From Armatimonadota bacterium (GTDB taxonomy: Bacteria > Armatimonadota > Fimbriimonadia > Fimbriimonadales > Fimbriimonadaceae): 27,407 nt of DNA. The notes beneath the pieces are model-generated. The model had not been told where the DNA came from. It made no database searches and saw only the letters and a list, made by a program, of their open reading frames with translations. Numbering within the stretch: the first letter of the stretch is position 1; the number at the start of each line of letters is the position of its first letter. The stretch spans positions 1-27,407 of the forward strand of contig JAEVZK010000035.1 in assembly GCA_023392285.1 (NCBI GenBank). The letters run 5' to 3'. Shown piece after piece: positions 1 through 7,484 of the stretch. A program made the position numbers and the translations under genes.

Positions 1-221
1 GTCTTCGCACTCCAGCGATTCTCCGCTTTTAGCTGCTGCATCGGATCGTATTGATAAGGCGTGTACTTCCCGCTCTTATCCTTCACGCTGAGCCGGTTAC
101 CCGTCGCGTCTAGCTCGTACTCGAACGAACAAATCACCCCAAGCACTAAGCTGTGCCGCGTATCCACCGTCTTGCGCAGATGCGGCGGCCAATACCCTCT
201 CGCTCCAGCTTCGTTCGCCAT
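1..221 (-). CDS. RHS/YD-repeat protein, 5' part, runs off the window
   Basis: Reading the minus strand from the ATG at 221 gives an open frame that reaches base 1 without a stop (about 73 residues). The last third reads YELDATGNRLSVKD, then YTPYQYDPMQQLKAE, which is the YD-repeat pattern (Y-x-LDxxGNRxS, then YxYDxxxQL) of RHS/wall-associated proteins and polymorphic toxins. The start is supported by a strong ribosome site (GGAGGT, ending 4 nt before the ATG) and an in-frame TAG just upstream. Only about 30 residues precede the first YD repeat and no signal peptide is visible. This may therefore be a displaced or degenerate RHS fragment, or a cassette tail, instead of a full gene. RHS genes are repetitive, which could explain why the sequence begins here. 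Confidence 0.6.
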   Translation of the reverse strand, partial: MANEAGARGYWPPHLRKTVDTRHSLVLGVICSFEYELDATGNRLSVKDKSGKYTPYQYDPMQQLKAENRWSAK

Positions 222-559
222 GCCACCTCCATCCTACAATACAAAATCCCTAATCCCAAATGTGACCGAGTTCACAGCGATCTGGTTTTGAAGCTGAACG
301 GCTCGTGAGGCGATGGAAACTTGTGGGGGAAAGCGCAAGGAAGTAACGGCCTCGCACCAGGTCTTCTTGCTCTCGATTCCCCTCTCTCTCCACCGACCCG
401 CCAGAGGCGCGAGGGATTTCAAGGCTTCTCCCTCGGCACCGGACACATAGATACAAGCCACAGATCAGCGGCTGAGGAATCGACGAAGAGGGGGGACGCG
501 TTAAGTGAACGAGATACGAACCCGAGAGTCGTCAGCAGAAGACAAAGTAAAATCTGGCC
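222..559. other. Intergenic gap between the RHS fragment and def
   Basis: No convincing gene lies here. Frames open on both strands have no ribosome site and no recognisable motif. A purine/pyrimidine-skewed stretch at about 370-440 (CCCCTCTCTCTCC, then CCGCCAGAGGCGCGAGGG) looks like a degenerate intergenic repeat, but no clean inverted repeat could be drawn. The only useful signal is the -10-like hexamer just before def, listed separately. Confidence 0.5.
548..553 (+). promoter_or_regulatory. -10-like TAAAAT for def, probably leaderless
   Basis: TAAAAT lies exactly 6 nt before the def ATG at 560 and there is no Shine-Dalgarno sequence between them. Transcription would begin at or next to the start codon. 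No good -35 is visible. Confidence 0.45.
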
Positions 560-1099
560 ATGGAAGTCGTCGTACCAGACGAATTTAAATACCTATACGT
601 GCAGAACGATGAGCGGCCGGTGGTGAAGGTGCCGAATGCGGTGCTTCGCGCCAAGGCAGCGGACGTGCTGAAGGTCGGCAGAAAGGAGCAGCTGCTGATC
701 GATGAGATGATGCGGGTGATGAAGCGGTCCAACGGCGTCGGATTGGCGGCACCGCAGCTTGGGATTGGACGACGTATTATCGTCTTTGCTCCCGATGGGA
801 GTCGTCCCGCAGCGCTGATCAATCCTCGAGTAATTCGTGCCGAGGGTGAACTGAAGCGGGAGGAGGGCTGCCTAAGCATCCCAGGGCTTTATGGCGATGT
901 ATCGAGGCCTGCCTACGTGGAGGTCGAAGGACTCGATCGCCGCGGCCGTCAAGTCAGTCTCGAACTCGAAGACATGCCGGCGCGAGTGGTGCAGCACGAG
1001 ATCGACCATCTCGATGGCGTTCTCTTTATCGATAAAGTCGACGTCTCAACTCTGCATTGGTCTCATCCCGACCGGGTGGAGCACGATGAGAACGAATGA
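560..1099 (+). CDS. def: Peptide deformylase
   Basis: This cytosolic metalloenzyme removes the formyl group from the N-terminal formyl-methionine of new proteins. At 179 residues it carries all three family motifs: GVGLAAPQ (59-66), EGCLS (102-106, with the metal-binding Cys) and HEIDH (146-150, two metal His plus the catalytic Glu). The first 20 residues are longer than in many homologues. GTG at 599 is an alternative start, but ATG 560 has the -10-like hexamer at the right distance. The gene overlaps fmt by 4 bases (ATGA), so the deformylase and the formyltransferase that creates its substrate are translationally coupled. This is a very common bacterial arrangement. Identification is secure. 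Confidence 0.97.
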   Translation: MEVVVPDEFKYLYVQNDERPVVKVPNAVLRAKAADVLKVGRKEQLLIDEMMRVMKRSNGVGLAAPQLGIGRRIIVFAPDGSRPAALINPRVIRAEGELKREEGCLSIPGLYGDVSRPAYVEVEGLDRRGRQVSLELEDMPARVVQHEIDHLDGVLFIDKVDVSTLHWSHPDRVEHDENE

Positions 1100-2010
1100 G
1101 GCTGGTCTACTTTGGCACCGCTGAGTTCGCAGTTCCCACGTTGATCGCAATGGCCGAGCACGTGGAGCTCGTGGTGTCGCAGCCGGATCGACCGGGCGGA
1201 CGAGGCATGCAGCTGCAGCCGTCGCCCGTAAAAAAGCAGGCGATGCAGCTTGGCTTGCCCGTGGAGACGCCGGAAAGAAGCCGTTCGCCCGAGTTTGTCG
1301 AGAAGCTAAAGAGCCTGAAGGCGGATGCGCTGTTGGTGGCGGCGTATGGCCAAATCCTCTCGGTGCCTCTTTTAGAAAGCGCCAACTTTGGTGGCATTAA
1401 CCTGCACGGTTCTATTCTGCCTCGCTTTCGTGGTGCAGCGCCTATTCAGAGAGCGATCGAAGCGGGGGAGCCGGAGACTGGCATCTCCCTCATGCAGATG
1501 GACAAGGGAATGGACACCGGCGATGTGATTGCAATTCGGAAGACTCTGATCGATCCCGATGAGACGGCGGGCGAGCTGACCCTGCGGCTTGCCGAGATCG
1601 CGGCTGAGATGGCGGTTGAATGGATGCCAAAGATCGTTAACGCAAACTATCCCCGGATTGCTCAGCGCCATGAGGCGGCGACTCACGCTCCTAAAGTGAA
1701 CAAGGCGGAAGCGGAACTCAGTGTCACCCGGGAGGCGGAAGAGGAATACAACCGCTTTCGCGCTTTCACCCCTTCTCCAGGCGCCTTTCTCCGCACCCAA
1801 TTTGGTTTGGTGAAGATCAGTCGGGCGCGACTAAGCAACCAAAGCGGCGATTCGGGTGTTGTACTTTCTACATCGGAGTCTCTACAGCTTGCCTTCGGGG
1901 AGGGCAGCCTCCACCTGTTGGAAGTACAGCCAGAGGGTAAAAAGCGAATGAGCGGACGGGACTTCGCCAATGGACTGAGAATCAAGGCCGGGGATCGGCT
2001 GATAGCCTAA
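1096..2010 (+). CDS. fmt: Methionyl-tRNA formyltransferase
   Basis: This enzyme transfers formyl from 10-formyl-tetrahydrofolate to Met-tRNA(fMet) for translation initiation. It has 304 residues, the usual length. The N-terminal formyltransferase domain starts with RLVYFGTAEFAVP. It carries the catalytic set N102 and H104 in NLHGSILPRFRGAAPIQRA, and D140 in GMDTGD, matching Asn106/His108/Asp144 of E. coli Fmt. The C-terminal OB-like domain (about residues 205-304) includes RFRAFTPSPGAF. The start overlaps the def stop by 4 bases. The stop shares one base with the next gene (TAATG). Def, fmt and the following gene therefore form one translationally linked unit. Confidence 0.97.
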   Translation: MRLVYFGTAEFAVPTLIAMAEHVELVVSQPDRPGGRGMQLQPSPVKKQAMQLGLPVETPERSRSPEFVEKLKSLKADALLVAAYGQILSVPLLESANFGGINLHGSILPRFRGAAPIQRAIEAGEPETGISLMQMDKGMDTGDVIAIRKTLIDPDETAGELTLRLAEIAAEMAVEWMPKIVNANYPRIAQRHEAATHAPKVNKAEAELSVTREAEEEYNRFRAFTPSPGAFLRTQFGLVKISRARLSNQSGDSGVVLSTSESLQLAFGEGSLHLLEVQPEGKKRMSGRDFANGLRIKAGDRLIA

Positions 2011-3284
2011 TGCAAGCAAAACAACCCAAGATTTCACAGAAGCTCGTGATGCGTTCCGCCATCGGCCTGATCGGTCTGGCGATCCTGATTTTTGCCTTCA
2101 ACTACTTCCGAAGCATCGAGACGGACCTGAACGGAAACGCCACCGTCGATAGCGCAGGGATGATCGCGGCCTTGCAGTCAGTGGGCGACGTGAATCATGT
2201 GGTGGTCATCAAACCGGATGGGACGCTCATCCAACAGCCCGGCATCGAGGAGAAATCAGACGATCGAGACGTGGTATGGCGCCCAGATGGCAATGCCGTG
2301 TTCTTCGCAAGCGACCGATCGAAGGACCGATTCACGATGTTCCGCTGGCGTCCCGATCCCTCAGCTAAGCCGGAGCAGCGATCGGTGGGCAGCCGCGCTC
2401 AGGGGGCACCCGATTTCTTAACCGGGGATGCTGGCTTGGGTGCCAATGCGCATGCGCTCCTGATTATGGGCGGCAAAGTGATGGACTACGACCCCAAGAA
2501 GCCTTCGCTCTTCCAGGTGCTGCCGCCGGTGGACCCGAAGAACCGAGTGGAAATCAGCGGCGAGGAAGAGGGCGGCGGAAGCACGAGCGCCTTTGAAGGC
2601 GTGTACGCGAACCTGGGCAGCAGCTTCCGGCGGGCGAAATGGCTGCCGGACAAAAGTGCGGCGGTCGCGGTGATGCGACGTGATTCGGGTGAAGTGCTGA
2701 TCTATCAAAAGCTGAATACAAGCGATCCCGTCGAGGGCAGACCGAAAGCCATCGTCGCCGGAGACCGCGTCGATTTCGATGTGGATGAGCGGACCGGGCT
2801 GGTGTATTACGCGGTCACGAACTTCCAGTGGGTGCGAGCGGAAGACGCTCCCCCGGAATTCCATAAGGGCAATCGCCTCACAACTCCCTTCAAGCATGCA
2901 ATTGGACGCTTCGATGTCACCGGAAAATCGAGTGGCATCGTCACCGCTTCGAAAGACGATACGGCGGCGTTCAACGAGATTCGGGTCGATCCGCAGGGCA
3001 AGTTCCTCCTCGTGACGTACGGGCCCTATCTTGGTGATCGAAACTTCGGGCCGGGCGGATTGTCGCTCGTGCCCTTGGAAGGCGCGCCCGAACCGTCGCT
3101 TCTAGCCAAGGGTGATGTTCACGAGCCTTCGTGGTCTCCGACCGGAGACAAGGTGCTCTTCGCTCTTCGAGAAAGCGAGACTTCTCGGCCGATCATGGAG
3201 GTCAGCCGGACGGGAGGGCCGCCCGTGCGCAAATCCCCCGCGGGAGTTTTCAGCTATCCCCAGTACAGCCCCCAGACGAAGTAA
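2010..3284 (+). CDS. Membrane-anchored PD40/TolB-like beta-propeller protein
   Basis: This is a 424-residue protein of unknown function. Residues about 15-30 (SAIGLIGLAILIFAF) form one membrane helix after a short positive N-terminus, so the bulk probably faces outside the cytoplasm. The rest shows WD40-like PD40 repeats: VVWRPDGNAVFFASDRS near residue 90 and EPSWSPTGDKVLFAL near residue 370. A Pro/Gly-rich ending (SYPQYSPQTK) looks like a last blade. PD40 propellers such as TolB bind other proteins or peptides. No catalytic domain is visible. Translation is coupled to fmt through a one-base stop/start overlap (TAATG). A functional tie to protein initiation is not implied by that alone. Confidence 0.8.
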   Translation: MQAKQPKISQKLVMRSAIGLIGLAILIFAFNYFRSIETDLNGNATVDSAGMIAALQSVGDVNHVVVIKPDGTLIQQPGIEEKSDDRDVVWRPDGNAVFFASDRSKDRFTMFRWRPDPSAKPEQRSVGSRAQGAPDFLTGDAGLGANAHALLIMGGKVMDYDPKKPSLFQVLPPVDPKNRVEISGEEEGGGSTSAFEGVYANLGSSFRRAKWLPDKSAAVAVMRRDSGEVLIYQKLNTSDPVEGRPKAIVAGDRVDFDVDERTGLVYYAVTNFQWVRAEDAPPEFHKGNRLTTPFKHAIGRFDVTGKSSGIVTASKDDTAAFNEIRVDPQGKFLLVTYGPYLGDRNFGPGGLSLVPLEGAPEPSLLAKGDVHEPSWSPTGDKVLFALRESETSRPIMEVSRTGGPPVRKSPAGVFSYPQYSPQTK

Positions 3285-3311
3285 CTGGCGCAGGTAAAAT
3301 GCCCATGCCAA

Positions 3312-4433
3312 ATGAGAATTTTTACATCGGAGAGCGTTAGCGAGGGGCACCCCGACAAGCTTTCAGACCAAATTTCCGACGCTCTCCTCGACGCCTTTCT
3401 GGCGCAGGACGCAAACGCTCGTGTAGCCATCGAAACATTGTTAACTCGCGGCCTGGCCGTCGTTGCGGGCGAGGTCACGGTTGATGGTTACGTCGAGGTT
3501 GCCGATCTCGTCCGCCGCACCATCACCGAGGTGGGTTATACGGATACCGAACTAGGATTCGACGGCAACACCTGCGGCGTTATGCTGGCGATCCAAGAAC
3601 AATCTCCCGACATTGCCCAAGGCGTTGATACGGGCGGGGCTGGAGACCAAGGGATGATGTTCGGCATGGCGACGCGGGAGACTCCCGAGTTGATGCCCCT
3701 GCCGATCTCCATTGCCCACGCCCTCACCCGCAAGAGCGCCGAAGTACGCAAGGCCGACTCGTCATTGGGCTTGAGGCCGGACGCGAAGAGTCAGGTGAGT
3801 GTAATTTACGGCCCTGATGGCAAGCCTTCGCATATCGATACAGTGGTGTTGAGCCACCAGCATGCGCCGAATATGTCGAAGTGCGACATCGAAGAGATCG
3901 TCCGCAAGAAGATCATCGATCCGGTATTGGAGGAGTACGGCGAGTACGTGAAGGGTGACATCACCTATCACATCAACCCAACTGGCATCTTTGAGATCGG
4001 TGGACCCCAAGCAGATACCGGCGTCACGGGTAGAAAGATTATCGTCGACACCTACGGAGGCATGTGCCCACACGGCGGTGGCGCCTTCAGCGGTAAGGAT
4101 CCGACAAAGGTTGACCGAAGTGCTGCGTATATGGCTCGGCACGTGGCGAAGAATATCGTGGCCGCGGGGCTGGCGGATCGATGCGAAATCGCTCTTGCTT
4201 ACGCGATCGGAGTCATCCAGCCGGTTTCCCTGAACATCGAGACATTCGGAACCGAGAAGATCAGCATCGACGACATCACCAAGAAGGTTCGAGATACGTT
4301 CGACCTTTCGCCGAAGGGCATCATCGATCATCTGGGCCTGCGCAATACGAAATACCTTCCTACGGCGAAGAACGGCCATTTCGGGAATCCATCCTTCCCC
4401 TGGGAGCAGACGGAGCACGCGAAGGCGCTCTAA
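3312..4433 (+). CDS. metK: S-adenosylmethionine synthase
   Basis: This enzyme makes S-adenosylmethionine from ATP and methionine, the methyl and radical donor used by the methyltransferase and radical SAM proteins elsewhere in the window. It has 373 residues, slightly shorter than E. coli MetK (384). Signatures: FTSESVSEGHPDK (4-16, with the ATP-site His13), the adenine-loop motif GAGDQGMMFG (109-118) and the phosphate loop GGGAFSGKD (255-263) followed by PTKVDRSAAY. ATG 3312 is the only start close to the conserved N-terminus. An ATG at 3299 is in another frame. TAAAAT at 3295-3300 may be a -10, leaving a leader of only a few bases. The 27-nt gap leaves no room for a SAM riboswitch. Confidence 0.97.
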   Translation: MRIFTSESVSEGHPDKLSDQISDALLDAFLAQDANARVAIETLLTRGLAVVAGEVTVDGYVEVADLVRRTITEVGYTDTELGFDGNTCGVMLAIQEQSPDIAQGVDTGGAGDQGMMFGMATRETPELMPLPISIAHALTRKSAEVRKADSSLGLRPDAKSQVSVIYGPDGKPSHIDTVVLSHQHAPNMSKCDIEEIVRKKIIDPVLEEYGEYVKGDITYHINPTGIFEIGGPQADTGVTGRKIIVDTYGGMCPHGGGAFSGKDPTKVDRSAAYMARHVAKNIVAAGLADRCEIALAYAIGVIQPVSLNIETFGTEKISIDDITKKVRDTFDLSPKGIIDHLGLRNTKYLPTAKNGHFGNPSFPWEQTEHAKAL

Positions 4434-4458
4434 AACTAACCTAAGCGAACGGCGAGTG

Positions 4459-4464
4459 TAATCT
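4459..4464 (+). promoter_or_regulatory. -10-like TAATCT before the GH16 gene
   Basis: TAATCT fits the TANNNT pattern and lies exactly 6 nt before the ATG at 4471. No ribosome site is present, so the mRNA may start at the ATG. Confidence 0.35.
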
Positions 4465-4470
4465 GTAAAG

Positions 4471-5256
4471 ATGCTCGCCCTTTCTTGTGCCCTCGCCCTG
4501 CTGCCGGCCTTCCAAACTTGGAAGCTGGTTTGGTCGGACGAATTCAATTCGGGCACGAAGCCGGATCCTTCCAAGTGGACCTACGAGGAAGGCTTTGTAA
4601 GAAATCAGGAGCTCCAGTGGTATCAGCCTGACAACGCGCGAGTAGAAAAGGGCCACTTGGTTATCGAGGCGCGGCGCGAGGAGAAATCGAATTCCAACTG
4701 GCTGGATAAGACGCCAGATTGGCGGCGCAGCCGAAAGTCCGCGAGCTATACGTCGGCGGCCCTGGAGACCCGTAAACTGCACGACTGGACCTTTGGGCGA
4801 TTCGAGGTGCGGGCAAAGATCGACCCTCAACAGGGACTCTGGCCAGCGATCTGGTTTCTAGGCTACGGACCTTGGCCGCTGAACGGCGAACTCGATTTGA
4901 TGGAGTATTACCAGTCGACGGTGCTCGCGAACGCGGCTTGGGGCAAGGGAGAATGGGATACTTCGAAGACGCCCCTCTCCCACTTCACCGATCGAGACAA
5001 ACGTTGGGGCGAGAAGTACCACGTCTGGCGCATGGATTGGGATCGCGAGTGGATCCGGATGTATTTGGATGGCGAATTGCGGAACGAAATCGATCTGTCG
5101 AAGACGATCAACCCCGACGGCACCAATCCATTCCACCAGCCGCATTTCATCATCTTGAATCTTGCGATCGGTTCAACGGGTGGTGACCCCTCTCCGCTGT
5201 CCTTTCCCCGCCGTTTTGAGGTGGATTATGTGCGGGTGTACCAGCGGAACACCTGA
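4471..5256 (+). CDS. Secreted glycoside hydrolase family 16 (beta-glucanase/laminarinase type)
   Basis: This is a 261-residue predicted endo-beta-glucanase. Residues 1-15 are a short hydrophobic signal sequence. The mature part opens with WKLVWSDEFN, the usual GH16 beginning. The catalytic motif is GELDLMEYY, with nucleophile E140, assisting D142 and acid/base E145 (the E-x-D-x-x-E pattern of laminarinases and lichenases). The end, FEVDYVRVYQ, is the family's closing strand. Family knowledge suggests cleavage of beta-1,3 or mixed-linkage glucans outside the cell. The exact substrate cannot be read from the sequence, and no carbohydrate-binding module is present. It lies between metK and a small DUF2171 gene on the same strand. 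Confidence 0.92.
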   Translation: MLALSCALALLPAFQTWKLVWSDEFNSGTKPDPSKWTYEEGFVRNQELQWYQPDNARVEKGHLVIEARREEKSNSNWLDKTPDWRRSRKSASYTSAALETRKLHDWTFGRFEVRAKIDPQQGLWPAIWFLGYGPWPLNGELDLMEYYQSTVLANAAWGKGEWDTSKTPLSHFTDRDKRWGEKYHVWRMDWDREWIRMYLDGELRNEIDLSKTINPDGTNPFHQPHFIILNLAIGSTGGDPSPLSFPRRFEVDYVRVYQRNT

Positions 5257-5284
5257 CCGGCGTGGGCTAGTCAAAACACTTGAG

Positions 5285-5506
5285 ATGATTGATACAAGCC
5301 AAATTAGAGAACACATGGAAGTAGTTGGAAACGACGGACAGCACGTCGGCACGGTAGACCACATGGACGGCCAAGATCGAGTCAAGCTGACTCGTAAGGA
5401 TCCGGCGGCCGGCGGCGAGCACCACTACATTTCAACGAGCATCATCGACTCGATCGATGACAAGGTGCATCTCAACGTTCCGGCCTCCCGAGCGTACGCT
5501 TCCTAA
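5285..5506 (+). CDS. DUF2171 family small protein
   Basis: This 73-residue protein begins MIDTSQIREHMEVVGNDG and continues GTVDHMDG, KLTRKDPAAGG, HHYIS, and DDKVHLNVP. I recognise this as the DUF2171 pattern: a PRC-barrel-like small protein often described as stress-associated in soil bacteria. Function is not established. The start at ATG 5285 is chosen because the conserved family N-terminus begins there. The longer frame open from 5162 would overlap the GH16 coding region by about 95 bases with unrelated sequence. It lies 28 nt after the GH16 stop with no terminator between, so it may be co-transcribed. Confidence 0.8.
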   Translation: MIDTSQIREHMEVVGNDGQHVGTVDHMDGQDRVKLTRKDPAAGGEHHYISTSIIDSIDDKVHLNVPASRAYAS

Positions 5507-5542
5507 GAGTTCGCTTTATCCAACTTGCAGGTTGGGTGAGGT

Positions 5543-5548
5543 CATAAT
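5543..5548 (+). promoter_or_regulatory. -10-like CATAAT for acpS, probably leaderless
   Basis: CATAAT is 6 nt before the ATG of acpS at 5555 with no Shine-Dalgarno in between. The spacing repeats that seen at def, the GH16 gene and the PhnB-like gene. Confidence 0.45.
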
Positions 5549-5554
5549 GCCTTC

Positions 5555-5914
5555 ATGATCGTAGGTCTTGGTACCGATATCGTGGAGATTGAACGAATCG
5601 TGGTTGCGATGCGCAATCCACGGTTCGTTTACCGCATTCTCACCCCGCGCGAACTTGCCATGTGCCGCACCCCTCAATGCGTGTCAGGTCGCTGGGCGGC
5701 GAAAGAGGCGATTGCCAAAGCCATCGGACTGCCTCTGACATGGCAACAGGTTGAAGTTCTGCCGGACGAGACCGGAGCTCCCAAGGTGACGGTGGCCTCG
5801 CGAGACTTTGACCCCGTTCGTCTGCGTATTCACGTGAGTATCAGCCACGAGCGGACGCATGCGGTCGCGGTCGCAGTTCTAGAACGCCTGACGATGCAGG
5901 CGCCTCATACTTAG
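5555..5914 (+). CDS. acpS: Holo-[acyl-carrier-protein] synthase
   Basis: This enzyme transfers the 4'-phosphopantetheine arm from CoA to a serine of apo-ACP, activating it for fatty acid synthesis. It has 119 residues, normal for AcpS. GLGTDIVEIERI at 4-15 includes the Mg-binding D8, RWAAKEAIAKA at 46-56 includes the second metal ligand E51, and VSISHER at 94-100 is the C-terminal signature. Its stop overlaps the stop of the convergent epimerase gene by 4 bases through a shared TTAG. Confidence 0.95.
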   Translation: MIVGLGTDIVEIERIVVAMRNPRFVYRILTPRELAMCRTPQCVSGRWAAKEAIAKAIGLPLTWQQVEVLPDETGAPKVTVASRDFDPVRLRIHVSISHERTHAVAVAVLERLTMQAPHT

Positions 5915-6798
5915 CTTCTCAAGTTAAGCGAGCGAATGTAAGTTTCCAAATTGGGATGGCTGAACTTGAATCCCAGAGATTCGGCTCGACTTCCATAAAC
6001 TCGCTCGCTGGCCAGAATGGACTCTCCAAAACTTCCGAGCAGCGTCGTGATGAGCCCTTTCGGAACGTCCAGCAGGACCTTCTTGCCCAAAGCTCCCGCG
6101 ATGGTATCGGTCATTCGCTTTTGCGTTGAAGGTTCAACCGTGGCAAAGTTGACGGGGCCGCTCACATCGGTTCGGTCGAGGCAGAAGAGAGCCAGCTCTA
6201 CCCAGTCTTCCCGCGTGATCCAAGGAACGTAATCGTCTGGCTTGCCCAAGATAACGGGCGGGAGCGCCCTCATTGCCATGTGGAGCGTTTGCAGGTAGCC
6301 ACCACTCGGATCAAGAACATTGCTCGTTCTCATCAAAACCGTTCGCGTCTCTGCCTTCTTCGCCTCAGCCTCCCAGTCTCGCACCACATCTGGCAAGAAA
6401 CCTTCGATGCCTTCGGTCTGAAACTCCTCCGTAATGGGTTTGTCGCCTTGATCCCCATATATTCCAACCGCAGACCCAGAGAGAAATACCTCTGGCTTAA
6501 CGGCGAGGGAGTTGATCCAGCCCACGAGCGTGTTCGTCGTATCGACTCGGCTCTTGTAAATCGCATCCTTCTTGCCCGGAGTCCATAGTCCGAGAATATT
6601 CTCGCCAGCTAAGTTGATGACGACCTGATAATCGGTCTCTCCGGCGAGCGACTCCAAGGTGATCGTCCGGTTTCCATCCAGGTAAGGCTTCGAACCGCGA
6701 GTGATGAGGGTCACTTCAAATCCACGAGCTTTGAGAGCGGGAACGAGGGCGGAACCGATGAAACCAGTGCCGCCCGTAATAAGCGCTCGCTGCTGCAT
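5911..6798 (-). CDS. TIGR01777-family NAD(P)-dependent epimerase (YfcH/SulA-like)
   Basis: This is a 295-residue extended short-chain dehydrogenase/reductase. The nucleotide-binding loop GGTGFIG is at residues 9-15. NLAGENI, followed by a K-x-x-x-x-SRVDTT stretch, and SAVGIYGD are diagnostic of the YfcH/TIGR01777 branch. The last about 45 residues (ASERVYGSRAESLGFKFSHP) match the family's DUF1731 tail. The physiological substrate is unknown. Plant and cyanobacterial relatives influence cell or plastid division. It follows the secreted 173-residue protein by 24 nt on the same strand, without a separate promoter that I can see, so they probably share a transcript. Confidence 0.9.
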   Translation of the reverse strand: MQQRALITGGTGFIGSALVPALKARGFEVTLITRGSKPYLDGNRTITLESLAGETDYQVVINLAGENILGLWTPGKKDAIYKSRVDTTNTLVGWINSLAVKPEVFLSGSAVGIYGDQGDKPITEEFQTEGIEGFLPDVVRDWEAEAKKAETRTVLMRTSNVLDPSGGYLQTLHMAMRALPPVILGKPDDYVPWITREDWVELALFCLDRTDVSGPVNFATVEPSTQKRMTDTIAGALGKKVLLDVPKGLITTLLGSFGESILASERVYGSRAESLGFKFSHPNLETYIRSLNLRS

Positions 6799-6822
6799 AG
6801 CGAGTTCTACGGAATTAGAAGC

Positions 6823-7344
6823 TTAGCGGCGCAGGTCGAGCACGACGACACCAGCATTCGCGGCGACTTGCGAGCGCCCCAGGTAGACGTTCCGATCCGA
6901 GCGTCCGCGCTGGTCGATATCGATCGCGAGAGCTTCGCCTCCTTTGATGCTGAACGTGAACCCGTCTGTCGCATTATATGTATCCAGGCGAAAACCGATG
7001 GTATCTCCCTTGCGTCCCACCTTATCCTTGCCTTCGAGATGCTGTCGGTCGACGTCGTAGATCGAGCCGACCCCACGCAGGTGGATTTGGCCGTGGATGG
7101 CTTGCCCACCTCGACTTTGATCGGCGCTGAGGATATGGACGCGATTGCCGTCGTGCCACACGTAAATGCCTACCGCGCGATTAAAGTTGATGTTGGGTCG
7201 CCCAGCTGCCACGGACCAGGGAATCCATTCTCGCTTTTCGCGATTGACGAACTGGCGCGTCGATTGAGCACTCACTGGCGCAATCACTCCTGCCACTACA
7301 CTGACAATCATTGCTGCCGAAGCAGCCAATCTAAACATTTTCAT
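6823..7344 (-). CDS. Secreted protein of unknown function
   Basis: This 173-residue protein has a clear signal peptide: a positive start, a hydrophobic core AASAAMIVSVVAGVIA, and likely cleavage after VSA near residue 26. I do not recognise the mature domain. It is rich in short alternating segments (YVWHDGNRVHILS, HGQIHLRGVG, FRLDTYNATDGFTF, NVYLGRSQVA) typical of a small all-beta fold. There is no cysteine in the mature part. GGAG lies about 7 nt before the start at 7344, so unlike many neighbours this mRNA seems to have a normal leader. It is divergent from kimA and upstream of the epimerase gene. A structural or envelope role is only a guess. Confidence 0.75.
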   Translation of the reverse strand: MKMFRLAASAAMIVSVVAGVIAPVSAQSTRQFVNREKREWIPWSVAAGRPNINFNRAVGIYVWHDGNRVHILSADQSRGGQAIHGQIHLRGVGSIYDVDRQHLEGKDKVGRKGDTIGFRLDTYNATDGFTFSIKGGEALAIDIDQRGRSDRNVYLGRSQVAANAGVVVLDLRR

Positions 7345-7450
7345 CTTTCAACTCCAAATTGAAAGCCGGCTTGAAGAGTGAAAACGTCTTGAGTCTGCCG
7401 AAGTTCACTGGTGGGCGTGTCGGTACAATGCAACGGTTTGTAAGCGTGCG

Positions 7451-7467
7451 TCGTCCAATTGGGACGA
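7451..7467 (+). other. Small hairpin in the kimA leader
   Basis: TCGTCC-AATTG-GGACGA is a perfect 6-bp stem with a 5-nt loop. It ends 17 nt before the kimA start, just upstream of the AGGGA ribosome site. It is too small to be the c-di-AMP ydaO riboswitch. It might modulate translation, or be chance. Confidence 0.3.
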
Positions 7468-7484
7468 GCATGTATCAGGGATAG

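Noticed and set aside
321..626. 101-codon plus-strand frame before and into def
   Set aside because: It overlaps def in a different frame, with no ribosome site and low-complexity content.
3285..3311. SAM riboswitch before metK
   Set aside because: Only 27 nt separate metK from the upstream gene, and no riboswitch-like folding is possible.
3762..4574. 270-codon open frame on the minus strand
   Set aside because: It is antisense to metK, with metK motifs intact on the other strand, and has no recognisable protein pattern. It is a coding shadow.
5162..5284. Upstream extension of the DUF2171 gene
   Set aside because: It overlaps the end of the GH16 gene in another frame. The family's own N-terminus begins at 5285.
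7345..7484. ydaO (c-di-AMP) riboswitch before kimA
   Set aside because: The region is 140 nt and shows none of the conserved ydaO sequence blocks, only a 6-bp hairpin.
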